A stretch of 50,881 nucleotides of DNA from CABMGU01 sp964508495 (lineage in GTDB: Archaea; Nanobdellota; Nanobdellia; Woesearchaeales; ARS49), in assembly GCA_964508495.1 (NCBI GenBank), contig CAZDUA010000029.1, positions 1 to 50,881 on the forward strand, in the 5' to 3' direction. This document shows, piece by piece, positions 6,741 to 14,976 of the stretch. The notes below the pieces were generated by a model, which saw only the letters and a program-made list of their open reading frames with translations, did not search any database and was not told the DNA's origin. The position numbers were made by a program, and so were the translations under genes. Position 1 is the stretch's first letter, and every line of letters starts with the position of its first letter.

Positions 6741-7421
6741 TTAGACTGGCTGAACGCCCTTTTCAACAATCTCGAAAAGAGCCTCTTTCTCGCCAGCAAT
6801 ACTCCTGTGCTTGCGCAGGACGATTTTTCTTTTTCCACTATTCAAAGACTCAAGCTCTAACAAACACTTACTTGTATAAAGCAGAATATCACCGCCAACA
6901 ATCTTAACCTTTCTAGTATCAAACGCGCTGTATACCTGAGACGTCAACAAAATAGGAATATTATGCGTTCTAGCAATCTCATTAAGCCATAACATTTGCA
7001 AGCTCAAATCACGATTAAAATTATCATCCTCCTTAAAACTACGCTGCAAACGATACAACATAGTCATAGTATCAATAACGATTAAGCCAATCTTGTTGCT
7101 AATCAAATCCTTAAGTTTTTCAACAGACCGCTTCTGCTCTTCAAAATTCATCGGCCTCAAAAATACAAACTTGTCCAACAATTTCTTGTACTCAGGCAAA
7201 ATCTGCTTCAAACGCGCAACACTAAAACCGCCCTCGGTATCAACAAAAATCACTTTTTTCCCCTGCTTTGCAACTTCAACAGCGGCAAGCAAAGCCAAAT
7301 TAGTTTTTCCAGAACCAGCAGGACCATAAATAGTCGTAATAGCATCTGCCTCATAACCACCTTCCAAGAATTCATCCAAAAACTTGGCCCCCGAAGACAC
7401 ACGCTTAGTATTCATACCCAA
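6741..7421 (-). CDS. radB: DNA repair and recombination protein RadB
   Basis: The RecA-like core-only paralogue of RadA, 226 residues without the N-terminal helix-hairpin-helix domain. Walker A is GPAGSGKT at residues 33-40 and Walker B is GLIVIDT. The sequence LLTSQVYSAFDTRKVKIVGG matches the RadB C-terminal region. RadB modulates RadA and Holliday junction processing in euryarchaea. ATG 7421 lies 26 bp from the centre of a palindromic TATA box shared with the divergent gene, which supports this start over ATG 7415. It converges on the S2 gene with no spacer. Confidence 0.93.
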   Translation of the reverse strand: MGMNTKRVSSGAKFLDEFLEGGYEADAITTIYGPAGSGKTNLALLAAVEVAKQGKKVIFVDTEGGFSVARLKQILPEYKKLLDKFVFLRPMNFEEQKRSVEKLKDLISNKIGLIVIDTMTMLYRLQRSFKEDDNFNRDLSLQMLWLNEIARTHNIPILLTSQVYSAFDTRKVKIVGGDILLYTSKCLLELESLNSGKRKIVLRKHRSIAGEKEALFEIVEKGVQPV

Positions 7422-7441
7422 CTACGATAAACGCCAAAAAC

Positions 7442-7451
7442 CTTTATAAAG
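7442..7451. promoter_or_regulatory. Palindromic TATA box shared by divergent genes
   Basis: CTTTATAAAG reads the same on both strands. Its centre is about 26 bp from each start codon: ATG 7421 of radB leftwards and ATG 7473 of the membrane operon rightwards. One TBP site could thus serve two leaderless transcripts. The geometry is observed; shared use is inferred. Confidence 0.6.
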
Positions 7452-7472
7452 CCTCCTTTTCCCGACTATAAT

Positions 7473-8951
7473 ATGGCTAAATCGTGGGTGGGGCTAACAG
7501 TTGTATTTCTAATAATCCTAGGATTACGATTATACTTCGCATTCCAAACACCATACTACAGCTCAGATACATCATATTTGCACGTCAGAGCAACAGAAAC
7601 CATACTTGAAGGCAAAATACTCTGGCAAGACCCACTAGGCTACGGCGGAAGAACACTAGTCATGAGCCCTCTATTTGACGCAATACTCGCCTTTTTCACA
7701 CTATTCATGCCATTATCATTAGTTTTCAAACTCATACCAAACATATTCGCATCACTATTAGTAATACCTGCCTTCCTAATATCATACAAACTATCACAAA
7801 AAAATTGGGTAGCCTTATTTGCAGCATTCTTTGCATCTATAATTCCTGCATATCTTTCAAACACATTCAACCACATAACACCACTAACCCTGGCCATACC
7901 AATATTCTTCTTCCTCGCTTACGCCTGGCTTCAAACGCCAAAACGAGCGTGGATAATCACTTTCTTATCACTGTTGCTTGTATTCGTATTCCTCCACCCA
8001 CTATCAATAGTATTCGTGCTAAGCATAGGCGCCTACATTATACTTTCATCACTCGAACACCTCAAGCCAACAAACGCAGAATACGAACTAGGACTGTTCT
8101 CACTCTTCTTCGCACTCTGGGCGCAATTCCTACTCTACAAAAAACTCATATTATTCCACGGCCCATCAGTCATCTGGCAAAACATACCAAAAGAAATGCT
8201 ATCCGCATTCTACTCAAACATCACAATCTTTGACGCAATATGGCAAATCGGACTAGTCCCACTCACGGGCGGAACTTACGCCTTATACAAAACCGCGTTC
8301 AAAACACAACAAAAAGAAACACAACTCCTGCTAGCCATTACAATTGTCTCCACAATAACTTTATGGTTCAAACTAATAGACGTCACAACAGGATTCATAC
8401 TATTAGGAATAACACTTGCATTGCTCTTCTCACAAAGAATAATACTATTTACGAGTTTTATATCAGAAACAAAAATATCCAAGTACGGACCAGCACTAAC
8501 AATCCTAATTCTTCTGTCAGCACTAAGCACAGTAGTATATCCAGCATACGCTGAAACAAAAGAACAACTCTCACACACAATAACTCAAGAAGAAATAACC
8601 GCGCTTGAAACATTAAGCCAAGAAACACCAGAAGACGCAACAATAATAGCGCCAGCAAATTACGGCAACTACATAACAGCGATCGCAAAAAGAAAAAACG
8701 CCATAGACGAATACTTCCTACTCAGACCAAGAATCAATGAGCGCTATCAAGATATAACCCGCCTTTACAAAACAACTTTCCAAACAGAAGCAGTAGAATT
8801 ATTCGACAAGTACGAAGCAAACTACATTATAGTGCCGCCAAGCTACAAAGACATAGCATACGGAAACAGCCAGTGCTTCACCAGAATACAAGCTACAAAC
8901 ATACAAGTCTACGAGAAAAATCCAGAATGCAAAGTTAGGGTGGTAGCATGA
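7473..8951 (+). CDS. STT3-like GT-C membrane glycosyltransferase, paralogue 1
   Basis: A 492-residue protein with about 11 hydrophobic segments and a C-terminal soluble domain of about 120 residues, the plan of GT-C enzymes such as STT3/AglB. The first outer loop contains SSDTSYLHVRATETILEG, matching the acidic catalytic loop of STT3. The soluble domain has ANYGNYITAIAKRK where canonical STT3 has WWDYGxWI, so the signature is reduced to NYG. The next gene has the same architecture. First gene of a five-gene operon with the 4-base overlap ATGA into the next. The donor and acceptor are unknown; a lipid-linked sugar donor is likely for the fold. Confidence 0.75.
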   Translation: MAKSWVGLTVVFLIILGLRLYFAFQTPYYSSDTSYLHVRATETILEGKILWQDPLGYGGRTLVMSPLFDAILAFFTLFMPLSLVFKLIPNIFASLLVIPAFLISYKLSQKNWVALFAAFFASIIPAYLSNTFNHITPLTLAIPIFFFLAYAWLQTPKRAWIITFLSLLLVFVFLHPLSIVFVLSIGAYIILSSLEHLKPTNAEYELGLFSLFFALWAQFLLYKKLILFHGPSVIWQNIPKEMLSAFYSNITIFDAIWQIGLVPLTGGTYALYKTAFKTQQKETQLLLAITIVSTITLWFKLIDVTTGFILLGITLALLFSQRIILFTSFISETKISKYGPALTILILLSALSTVVYPAYAETKEQLSHTITQEEITALETLSQETPEDATIIAPANYGNYITAIAKRKNAIDEYFLLRPRINERYQDITRLYKTTFQTEAVELFDKYEANYIIVPPSYKDIAYGNSQCFTRIQATNIQVYEKNPECKVRVVA

Positions 8952-10303
8952 AAAAACAAATGTTCGCAATATTGATACTCGCCGTCATAATGATAGCACT
9001 GCCACTCCACCTGAGATTCGCACACAAAAACCCAACACTAGCCGGAACAGAACCCTACTATCATGCAAGAATGGCAGTACAAATATTAGACGGAATACCA
9101 AAAGAGGACAATTCAATATTAGGAAACAGAGAGTACGTAATAGAACCATACCACGTCGTACTCGCAGTTGCGTACAAAATAGCAGGACCACTGGCATTCA
9201 ATCTTTTGCCAGCGCTCTTCGCACTGGCAAGCTTTGTATTCTTCTGGTTGTTGTTAAACACGCTAAAAATTCCAGAACCAACAAAGGCATGGATGCTCCT
9301 CGCATACGCACTATCACCACCACTAATTGCCATAGGAACAATAGGAACACCACACGCATTCGTACTCGCACTGATACTCGCAGGAGCCTGGCTGTTAAGC
9401 ACAAAATGGTGGCTTCTAGGAACGGCCAGCTTCATCATAGCATCAATTTCAGGACTAACATACACCCTATCAACAATTACACTCCTGCTAATATTTTATT
9501 TAACACAAAAAATAGAAACAAAAAAAATAATGACGGCCTTAGTGCCGGCCATAGCAATCTTCATTATTGGACACTACCCTCCAGCAATCCAGCCAATACA
9601 AGGCATGGCACAATACCTGAGCGACATTGGAGGAACATACGGATTCAGCATATTCGCAACACTCCTCGCAATTGTAGGAGCAATACTTGCATGGGAACAC
9701 AAAAAAACATATTATGGAGCATACGTCTTAGCAGCAGTATTCCTCGCAGCATGCTTTTTCATACCTGGATTGCTCGTCTTTGCAAACGTGCTTGTATCAG
9801 GCCTTGCGGGAGTAGCGCTAGCAAAACTGGCACAGAAAAAATGGGAGCTTTCATTCCTCAGACAAGCAGGACTGCTAGTACTATTCTGCGGATTACTGTT
9901 CAGCAGCATATCACACGCGGTCAGCATAGCTGACACGCCGCCAACACAATCATTCTTCAAAGCCCTAGAATTCCAGCCGAGCACAATACTCACGCACGAA
10001 AACTACGGATTCTGGATAGAATCAGCAGGCCACAAGGCAGTCATGGATCCATACTGGAAACACCTGCCAGATGCGGAAGACAGATCATGGGATGCTGCAG
10101 CAATATTCAATTCCGTAGAACTCGATAAGACAACAAAACTCATGAAAAAATACAACATAACACACGTACTAATAACGCCAGAAATGGAATACGGACTAGT
10201 ATGGGAAAGAGAAGAACAAGGACTGGAGTTTATCGTCGAAAACAGCGAAACCTTTAAAAAACTAGAAACAGGCTCAAACATTGGTGTTTGGAGTGCAAAA
10301 TGA
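8948..10303 (+). CDS. STT3-like GT-C membrane glycosyltransferase, paralogue 2
   Basis: A 451-residue polytopic protein with the same plan as the preceding gene. The first outer loop reads GTEPYYHARMAVQIL, close to the STT3 DPYYHxR motif with Asp changed to Glu. After about 11 membrane helices the soluble domain has HENYGFWIESAGHKAVMDPY, aligning with WWDYGxWI...R..NPF of AglB but lacking the Trp pair and Asp. An oligosaccharyltransferase-like or single-sugar transferase role is inferred. It overlaps both neighbours by ATGA, so all five genes are probably co-translated. Confidence 0.78.
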   Translation: MKKQMFAILILAVIMIALPLHLRFAHKNPTLAGTEPYYHARMAVQILDGIPKEDNSILGNREYVIEPYHVVLAVAYKIAGPLAFNLLPALFALASFVFFWLLLNTLKIPEPTKAWMLLAYALSPPLIAIGTIGTPHAFVLALILAGAWLLSTKWWLLGTASFIIASISGLTYTLSTITLLLIFYLTQKIETKKIMTALVPAIAIFIIGHYPPAIQPIQGMAQYLSDIGGTYGFSIFATLLAIVGAILAWEHKKTYYGAYVLAAVFLAACFFIPGLLVFANVLVSGLAGVALAKLAQKKWELSFLRQAGLLVLFCGLLFSSISHAVSIADTPPTQSFFKALEFQPSTILTHENYGFWIESAGHKAVMDPYWKHLPDAEDRSWDAAAIFNSVELDKTTKLMKKYNITHVLITPEMEYGLVWEREEQGLEFIVENSETFKKLETGSNIGVWSAK

Positions 10304-10926
10304 GTCAAAAACAAGTAATGCTAACAACATTCCTCCTGGTATGCGTTGTCTTTGTAATCGGAGTAATAACAGGCAATTACTGGAATTCAGAACAAACACA
10401 AGTCTCAAAAATACTTAAACAATCAGAACTCGACACTGACAGCTTTATTGTAGAACAAGAACTCTTTGAAAGCTTTGAAACAAACTGCGCACTAGCAGAA
10501 AAAAGACTAGGCACGTTAAGTGAAGAGCTATGGAAGCTGGGAAAAGTTCTTGGCGGACAAGACGCAGAAGAACAACTCGGAGAAGAAAACTACAATTTCC
10601 TCAAAAGAAAATTCCACCTAACACAAATAAGAACATACATTCTTGACAAAAAACTGCAATCAGACTGTGGAAGCAAAACAAACGTAATACTTTATTACTA
10701 CAAAAAAGGAGACCGAGCCAGCGAACAGCAAGGAAAAATCCTTGATGAATTAGTAACGCAGCATGATATCAACGTATTCGCACTAGAATACAGGTATTCA
10801 AAAGAACTGGAGTTCCTAGAAGACTACTACGAAATAAAAGACGCGCCAACAATAGTAATCAATTTCCAGCACGTTCTACACGGCAACATTCCAAAAGACC
10901 AAATAATCCCGCTACTCCATGGATGA
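10300..10926 (+). CDS. Membrane-anchored thioredoxin-fold protein without CXXC
   Basis: ATG 10300 overlaps the previous stop as ATGA and is preferred to TTG 10288, giving 208 residues. One N-terminal membrane segment (residues 6-25) is followed by a helical region and a thioredoxin-like domain (NVILYYYKKGD, then the cis-Pro-like DAPTIVIN). The usual CXXC is missing. Cys63 and Cys123 are exactly 60 residues apart, as are Cys66 and Cys126 in the next gene product, so a disulfide is likely. The next protein's first 215 residues are clearly related. In eukaryotes the OST3/6 subunits are also membrane-tethered thioredoxin-fold proteins; the analogy is inference only. Confidence 0.75.
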   Translation: MSQKQVMLTTFLLVCVVFVIGVITGNYWNSEQTQVSKILKQSELDTDSFIVEQELFESFETNCALAEKRLGTLSEELWKLGKVLGGQDAEEQLGEENYNFLKRKFHLTQIRTYILDKKLQSDCGSKTNVILYYYKKGDRASEQQGKILDELVTQHDINVFALEYRYSKELEFLEDYYEIKDAPTIVINFQHVLHGNIPKDQIIPLLHG

Positions 10927-13045
10927 ACGCAAAAAAATACTCTGGCGAAGCCTGTTTCTGACAATACTCATCTTCGCTGTCGGAATACTCCTAAACCATA
11001 CATTTGACACGTTCAGAATATCAATAATAGAAGACGTAATGATCATACACGAAATAGACAGCGAAGCGTACCGAGTAGAAAGATTCTTTACAGAAACATT
11101 CGGCGGAGAAAAATGCGAAATAATGGTCTCAAGAATATCAGACCTCAAAAAAGAAATACGAAAAGTAGGAGAAGACCTCGGAAGCTATTCAAGATTTAGC
11201 TTCTTCAGACAAAAAGACTACGACTACCTAAAAAGAAAATATTTCCTCTTAGAACTAAGATTCTTAGCCCTAATACAGAAACTAAACAAAGAATGCGACA
11301 ACCCATATCTTCCAATACTATTCTTCTATGAAATAGACCAAGACGAAAGCGAAAGACAAGGATTCATACTCCAAGACCTAAGCAAAAATTACGAACAACA
11401 ACTAATAGTACTGGCCATCGACAAAGACTACAAAGACGAACCACTAGTCAGCCTGCTAGCAACAAGCTACAACGTTACCAGCGCGCCAACACTCATAATT
11501 GATGGAACCCCATACGCAGGGCTAAAGTACGAAGGCCAACTCAACGCAACAGTACAAAAATTCCTCAAAAGAGCAGACCCGTACGCAAAAGACATAAACT
11601 TCCTCATGACGCCAGAATCGGCAGACATTCCATTCTCCACAATAATAACAGAATTAGAAAAAACAGTACAAAACCAAAGCGCAGATCCATTCGCAAGAGG
11701 AGACGCAAACCTTCTTATTGGCAGGCTAACAAAAAATGAAACACGAATCTGTGAAAGCCTACAATACTATGACCAAATAAACAGCACAAACCACGAAGAA
11801 ATGGCGCTAGTGTACGAAACAAGCGCATCACTAGGGTGCGGAAGAAACAGGGCAGCATTCCTCCGCGCAGCAGCAAAAGAATGGAAACTAACCGGAAACA
11901 AATATCGCGCAGAAATGCTAGAAAAACTCTCGCGCGGAACAAGACTCAACCTCAAATTTGATGAGAGAGCCATAACTGCAAATGACACGGTAATAACGGG
12001 CTACTATTCACCAATACTTCCAAACTTGACCAAAACAAGCGCAACAGCAGTAATAATAGGCAAAACCACCATCACCCTAAACTCAAACAGCATACTGTTA
12101 TCCCAAGATGACAGAGTATACCGCGACTGGCTCAGCGGACAAATAGCCAACCCATACGGACCAGAAATATTAACAATATTCTCAGAACGCCTCACCTACA
12201 ACCAAAGCGAATTACTACCAGAAATAGGATGGCACGAAGGAGGAAGAATAAAAGAACTCAAAAAAATCAACCTTACACATATACCTGCAGTTGGAACGCT
12301 GGTTGCGCGCCACGGAAACAGATGGTTTGCATCAGATGAAAACGGAACGTTCAGGTTTGAAGTTCCCCTTGACAAATTATCATACCCAACAACACGATTT
12401 CTCAGAAGAGACCTGGCAGTAATAATCGACACACACGGAGCAAACATGCTTGTAGAACAAGCAATACGCTACAATGCCACAGCAGTCATAACCGACTGCG
12501 ACCACCCGGGAAAAGTATATGCTGCACAATATCTAAGCGAACGCAAAATACCGGTTGCGTGCTTTCCGGACAAATACACATACCTCGCACTCGGACATAA
12601 TTTATCCTTAGTCGGAAGCCCGCCAATAATAATAACTGGAAACGAGGCAATAATAGGAAACAGGCCAATGATAATCACCATAAAAGACAAAATAATAGCA
12701 GTAAACTCAACAGATGAAGCATACGCGCTATGGTATTACCAAACACCAGCAAGCTATTTCGACGCGCTAACAAAAGCAATAGCCCTAAATGTTACATACG
12801 TAAGCCTGAGCGACTTTGGACAAATGGACAAAGCAACAAACAAAGCACGTGAAATCAACGCAACAATACTCGCAACCAGAATATTCAACAGCGATGACTA
12901 CAATGCAGTCAAACAATGGCTTGATGAAGACACATCACACAAAGCAATACTATTCCACAGCGCGTCATACCCATACGGACAAAAAATATTCAATGAATAT
13001 CCAACAAGAACAACATTCGACGATCCAAACCCCGTCTTCACATGA
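10919..13045 (+). CDS. Large surface protein: thioredoxin-fold domain plus unknown ectodomain, sequon-rich
   Basis: A 708-residue protein. Residues 8-26 form a membrane anchor. Residues 40-215 are related to the preceding gene product, sharing FLKRK/YLKRK, the cysteine pair (66, 126) and the cis-Pro-like SAPTLIID without CXXC. Residues about 216-708 form an outer part I cannot assign, including alternating strand-helix stretches (LAVIIDTHGANMLVEQAI, then TAVITDCDHPGKVYAAQYL). I count about 15 Asn-X-Ser/Thr sites (NVT, NAT, NQS, NLT, NDT and others), far denser than in the flanking cytoplasmic proteins, which suits an N-glycosylated target. It overlaps the previous gene by 8 bases and the next by ATGA. 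No known family. Confidence 0.72.
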   Translation: MDERKKILWRSLFLTILIFAVGILLNHTFDTFRISIIEDVMIIHEIDSEAYRVERFFTETFGGEKCEIMVSRISDLKKEIRKVGEDLGSYSRFSFFRQKDYDYLKRKYFLLELRFLALIQKLNKECDNPYLPILFFYEIDQDESERQGFILQDLSKNYEQQLIVLAIDKDYKDEPLVSLLATSYNVTSAPTLIIDGTPYAGLKYEGQLNATVQKFLKRADPYAKDINFLMTPESADIPFSTIITELEKTVQNQSADPFARGDANLLIGRLTKNETRICESLQYYDQINSTNHEEMALVYETSASLGCGRNRAAFLRAAAKEWKLTGNKYRAEMLEKLSRGTRLNLKFDERAITANDTVITGYYSPILPNLTKTSATAVIIGKTTITLNSNSILLSQDDRVYRDWLSGQIANPYGPEILTIFSERLTYNQSELLPEIGWHEGGRIKELKKINLTHIPAVGTLVARHGNRWFASDENGTFRFEVPLDKLSYPTTRFLRRDLAVIIDTHGANMLVEQAIRYNATAVITDCDHPGKVYAAQYLSERKIPVACFPDKYTYLALGHNLSLVGSPPIIITGNEAIIGNRPMIITIKDKIIAVNSTDEAYALWYYQTPASYFDALTKAIALNVTYVSLSDFGQMDKATNKAREINATILATRIFNSDDYNAVKQWLDEDTSHKAILFHSASYPYGQKIFNEYPTRTTFDDPNPVFT

Positions 13046-14442
13046 AACGAAACTATTCATTACTAGCAATCCTCGCACTCGCGCTAATAATAAGACTAAT
13101 ATTTGCTTTTGGCTGGCACGAAATATGGTGGGACTCAGGCGTGTACATAGGAATGGGCAAGTACATGTACAGCGCAGGACAAAACGGGCTGTTTGAACAC
13201 ATAAGACCACTATTCATGCCAATTGTATTAGGCGCATTCTGGAAACTCGGACTAGATCCAGCACTCTTCGGAAGACTATTCGAAATAATCCTCATGCTAG
13301 GAATAGTCTGGCTAACGTACCAATTAGCAAAAAACTGGTGGGAAGAAAAAACAGCAATAATAGCATCACTAATCGTTGCAGTAAGCCCCATATTCTACTA
13401 CCTCAGCTTCCACCAATACACGGAAATTCCCAGCACGTTCTTCGCACTACTAGCACTCTGGCTGTTTATCAAACAAAAACACCTCTTGGCCGGAATCTCA
13501 ACAGGAATGAGCTTTCTGGCAAAATTCCCAGGAGGAATATTCATAGCAATACTGCTGATAGTGCTTACACTCAACAAAAAATGGAAGCCAGCACTCAACA
13601 CAGCACTCGGATTTTGCATCATTGCAGTTCCTTACTTCCTCTGGAGCTGGATAACTTACGGCAACCCATTAGCAACATTCCTAGCAGGACAAGAAACAGT
13701 TCAACGCGTACTTGGATGCAACGTACTCCACGCAAAACCATGGTGGCAATACTTTTCATGGCTGGCATTCAGCGAGACAAAACTACACTTCCTTGGACTC
13801 CTAGGACTTTTCGCACTCTGGAAAAAATGGAAAAAAGAACACATACTATTTGCACTGTGCTTGCTGATTCCACTAACTTACTTCATCCAACTGCACTGCC
13901 GAGACTACCGCTATTTGACACTATTCCTGCCATTCGCAGCAATGCTTACAGCACTAGGCACAACATGGTTGTATGATAAATTCCATTTCAAGAAAAAATG
14001 GGCATTTGCCATTCTTGCAATTCTACTCGCTGTATGGATGACACACGCCAGCATAAATTACTATTACGGAAATGAACAACAACAGCCAGACATTGTAGCA
14101 GAAGAATACTTCAGCTATCTCGGCGACAAACAAATACGGGGAGAAATCTGGACGGCAAACCCAATAATCGCCGCGCACACAGACCAAAAACTCGAAAAAA
14201 TCTACTATCCCGTATATGGCACGGGCGCATCACAAGACTTTGAAAATTACCTGAAACAAAATCCTGACAAAATAGGAGCAATATTGCTTGACAACTGCGG
14301 AGGAGGAATAATCTGCCCCCCGGACGATTCACAATGCGAGCAAAAAACAGAACAATTAATAGCAGAAATCGATAACAAATTCACAAAAGTTTTTGACAAA
14401 CAATCAGGCAGATGCTGGTACAAGATATGGGTTACTTCTTAA
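13042..14442 (+). CDS. GT39/PMT-like membrane glycosyltransferase
   Basis: A 466-residue membrane protein of the dolichyl-phosphate-mannose/ArnT (GT-C, GT39) type. The first outer loop has WHEIWWDSGVYIGMGKYM with the catalytic-type Asp, followed by about ten helices with SPIFYYLSFHQYTEIPSTFF and HCRDYRYLTLFLPF, both typical of the superfamily. A C-terminal outer domain of about 110 residues has several cysteines (DNCGGGIICPPDDSQCEQ and a late RCWYK). It would transfer a sugar from a lipid phosphate donor on the outer face of the membrane. Last gene of the operon; its final 11 bases overlap the convergent MBF1 gene. Confidence 0.82.
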   Translation: MKRNYSLLAILALALIIRLIFAFGWHEIWWDSGVYIGMGKYMYSAGQNGLFEHIRPLFMPIVLGAFWKLGLDPALFGRLFEIILMLGIVWLTYQLAKNWWEEKTAIIASLIVAVSPIFYYLSFHQYTEIPSTFFALLALWLFIKQKHLLAGISTGMSFLAKFPGGIFIAILLIVLTLNKKWKPALNTALGFCIIAVPYFLWSWITYGNPLATFLAGQETVQRVLGCNVLHAKPWWQYFSWLAFSETKLHFLGLLGLFALWKKWKKEHILFALCLLIPLTYFIQLHCRDYRYLTLFLPFAAMLTALGTTWLYDKFHFKKKWAFAILAILLAVWMTHASINYYYGNEQQQPDIVAEEYFSYLGDKQIRGEIWTANPIIAAHTDQKLEKIYYPVYGTGASQDFENYLKQNPDKIGAILLDNCGGGIICPPDDSQCEQKTEQLIAEIDNKFTKVFDKQSGRCWYKIWVTS

Positions 14443-14869
14443 TATTCAGTAAGTCCCCAATGGTCAAAGGACCAGAGTCCTTCTTGCCACCCTCAACAAG
14501 TTCCTCAGACTCAACCTCAACAAGCTTAATCTTAAGCAATTTTTCAAGCTTCCTCGCCATACTCAAAGGAAGATGGAAAGTGCCACCTTCCAACTTCTGC
14601 ACAACACTCTCCTTCTCATTCAACATGTGAGCAAAATCCCTCTGCGTCATGCCAGACTTCTCACGAGCACTCCTAATTCTCTGAGCAAAATCAGAAACAA
14701 CAACTTCAACAACATCAAGCGCCTTAATAACCGCCTTAGAGGCATAAGAAACCGGCTTTTTGACAATCTTTCCAAACTTACCGCAAGCACTGCAAATATT
14801 AAGCCTAGAGCCCTCTACAACAGCCTCAAACACTTCCGTATTCCTTGCACACAACTCGCAAACGCTCAT
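14432..14869 (-). CDS. mbf1: Multiprotein bridging factor 1-type transcription factor
   Basis: A 145-residue archaeal MBF1. An N-terminal zinc ribbon (Cys4, Cys7, Cys26, Cys29) is followed by a linker and a Cro-type helix-turn-helix with the signature REKSGMTQRDFAHMLNEKES and the LEGG turn. MBF1 links activators to TBP in eukaryotes and associates with ribosomes in archaea. The N-terminal CELC/CSAC motif fits archaeal members. It overlaps the convergent glycosyltransferase gene by 11 bases. A TATA-like region lies between it and the divergent ABC transporter. Confidence 0.93.
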   Translation of the reverse strand: MSVCELCARNTEVFEAVVEGSRLNICSACGKFGKIVKKPVSYASKAVIKALDVVEVVVSDFAQRIRSAREKSGMTQRDFAHMLNEKESVVQKLEGGTFHLPLSMARKLEKLLKIKLVEVESEELVEGGKKDSGPLTIGDLLNIKK

Positions 14870-14976
14870 ATAGAACCATCAGCATGAGCAGTATTAAAAT
14901 TTTTTGGCTAAAACACAACAGGACTACTCCAAAATAGTGGCGTTTGTTTTTAAAACCACAAAAGTTTAACTCGAAT

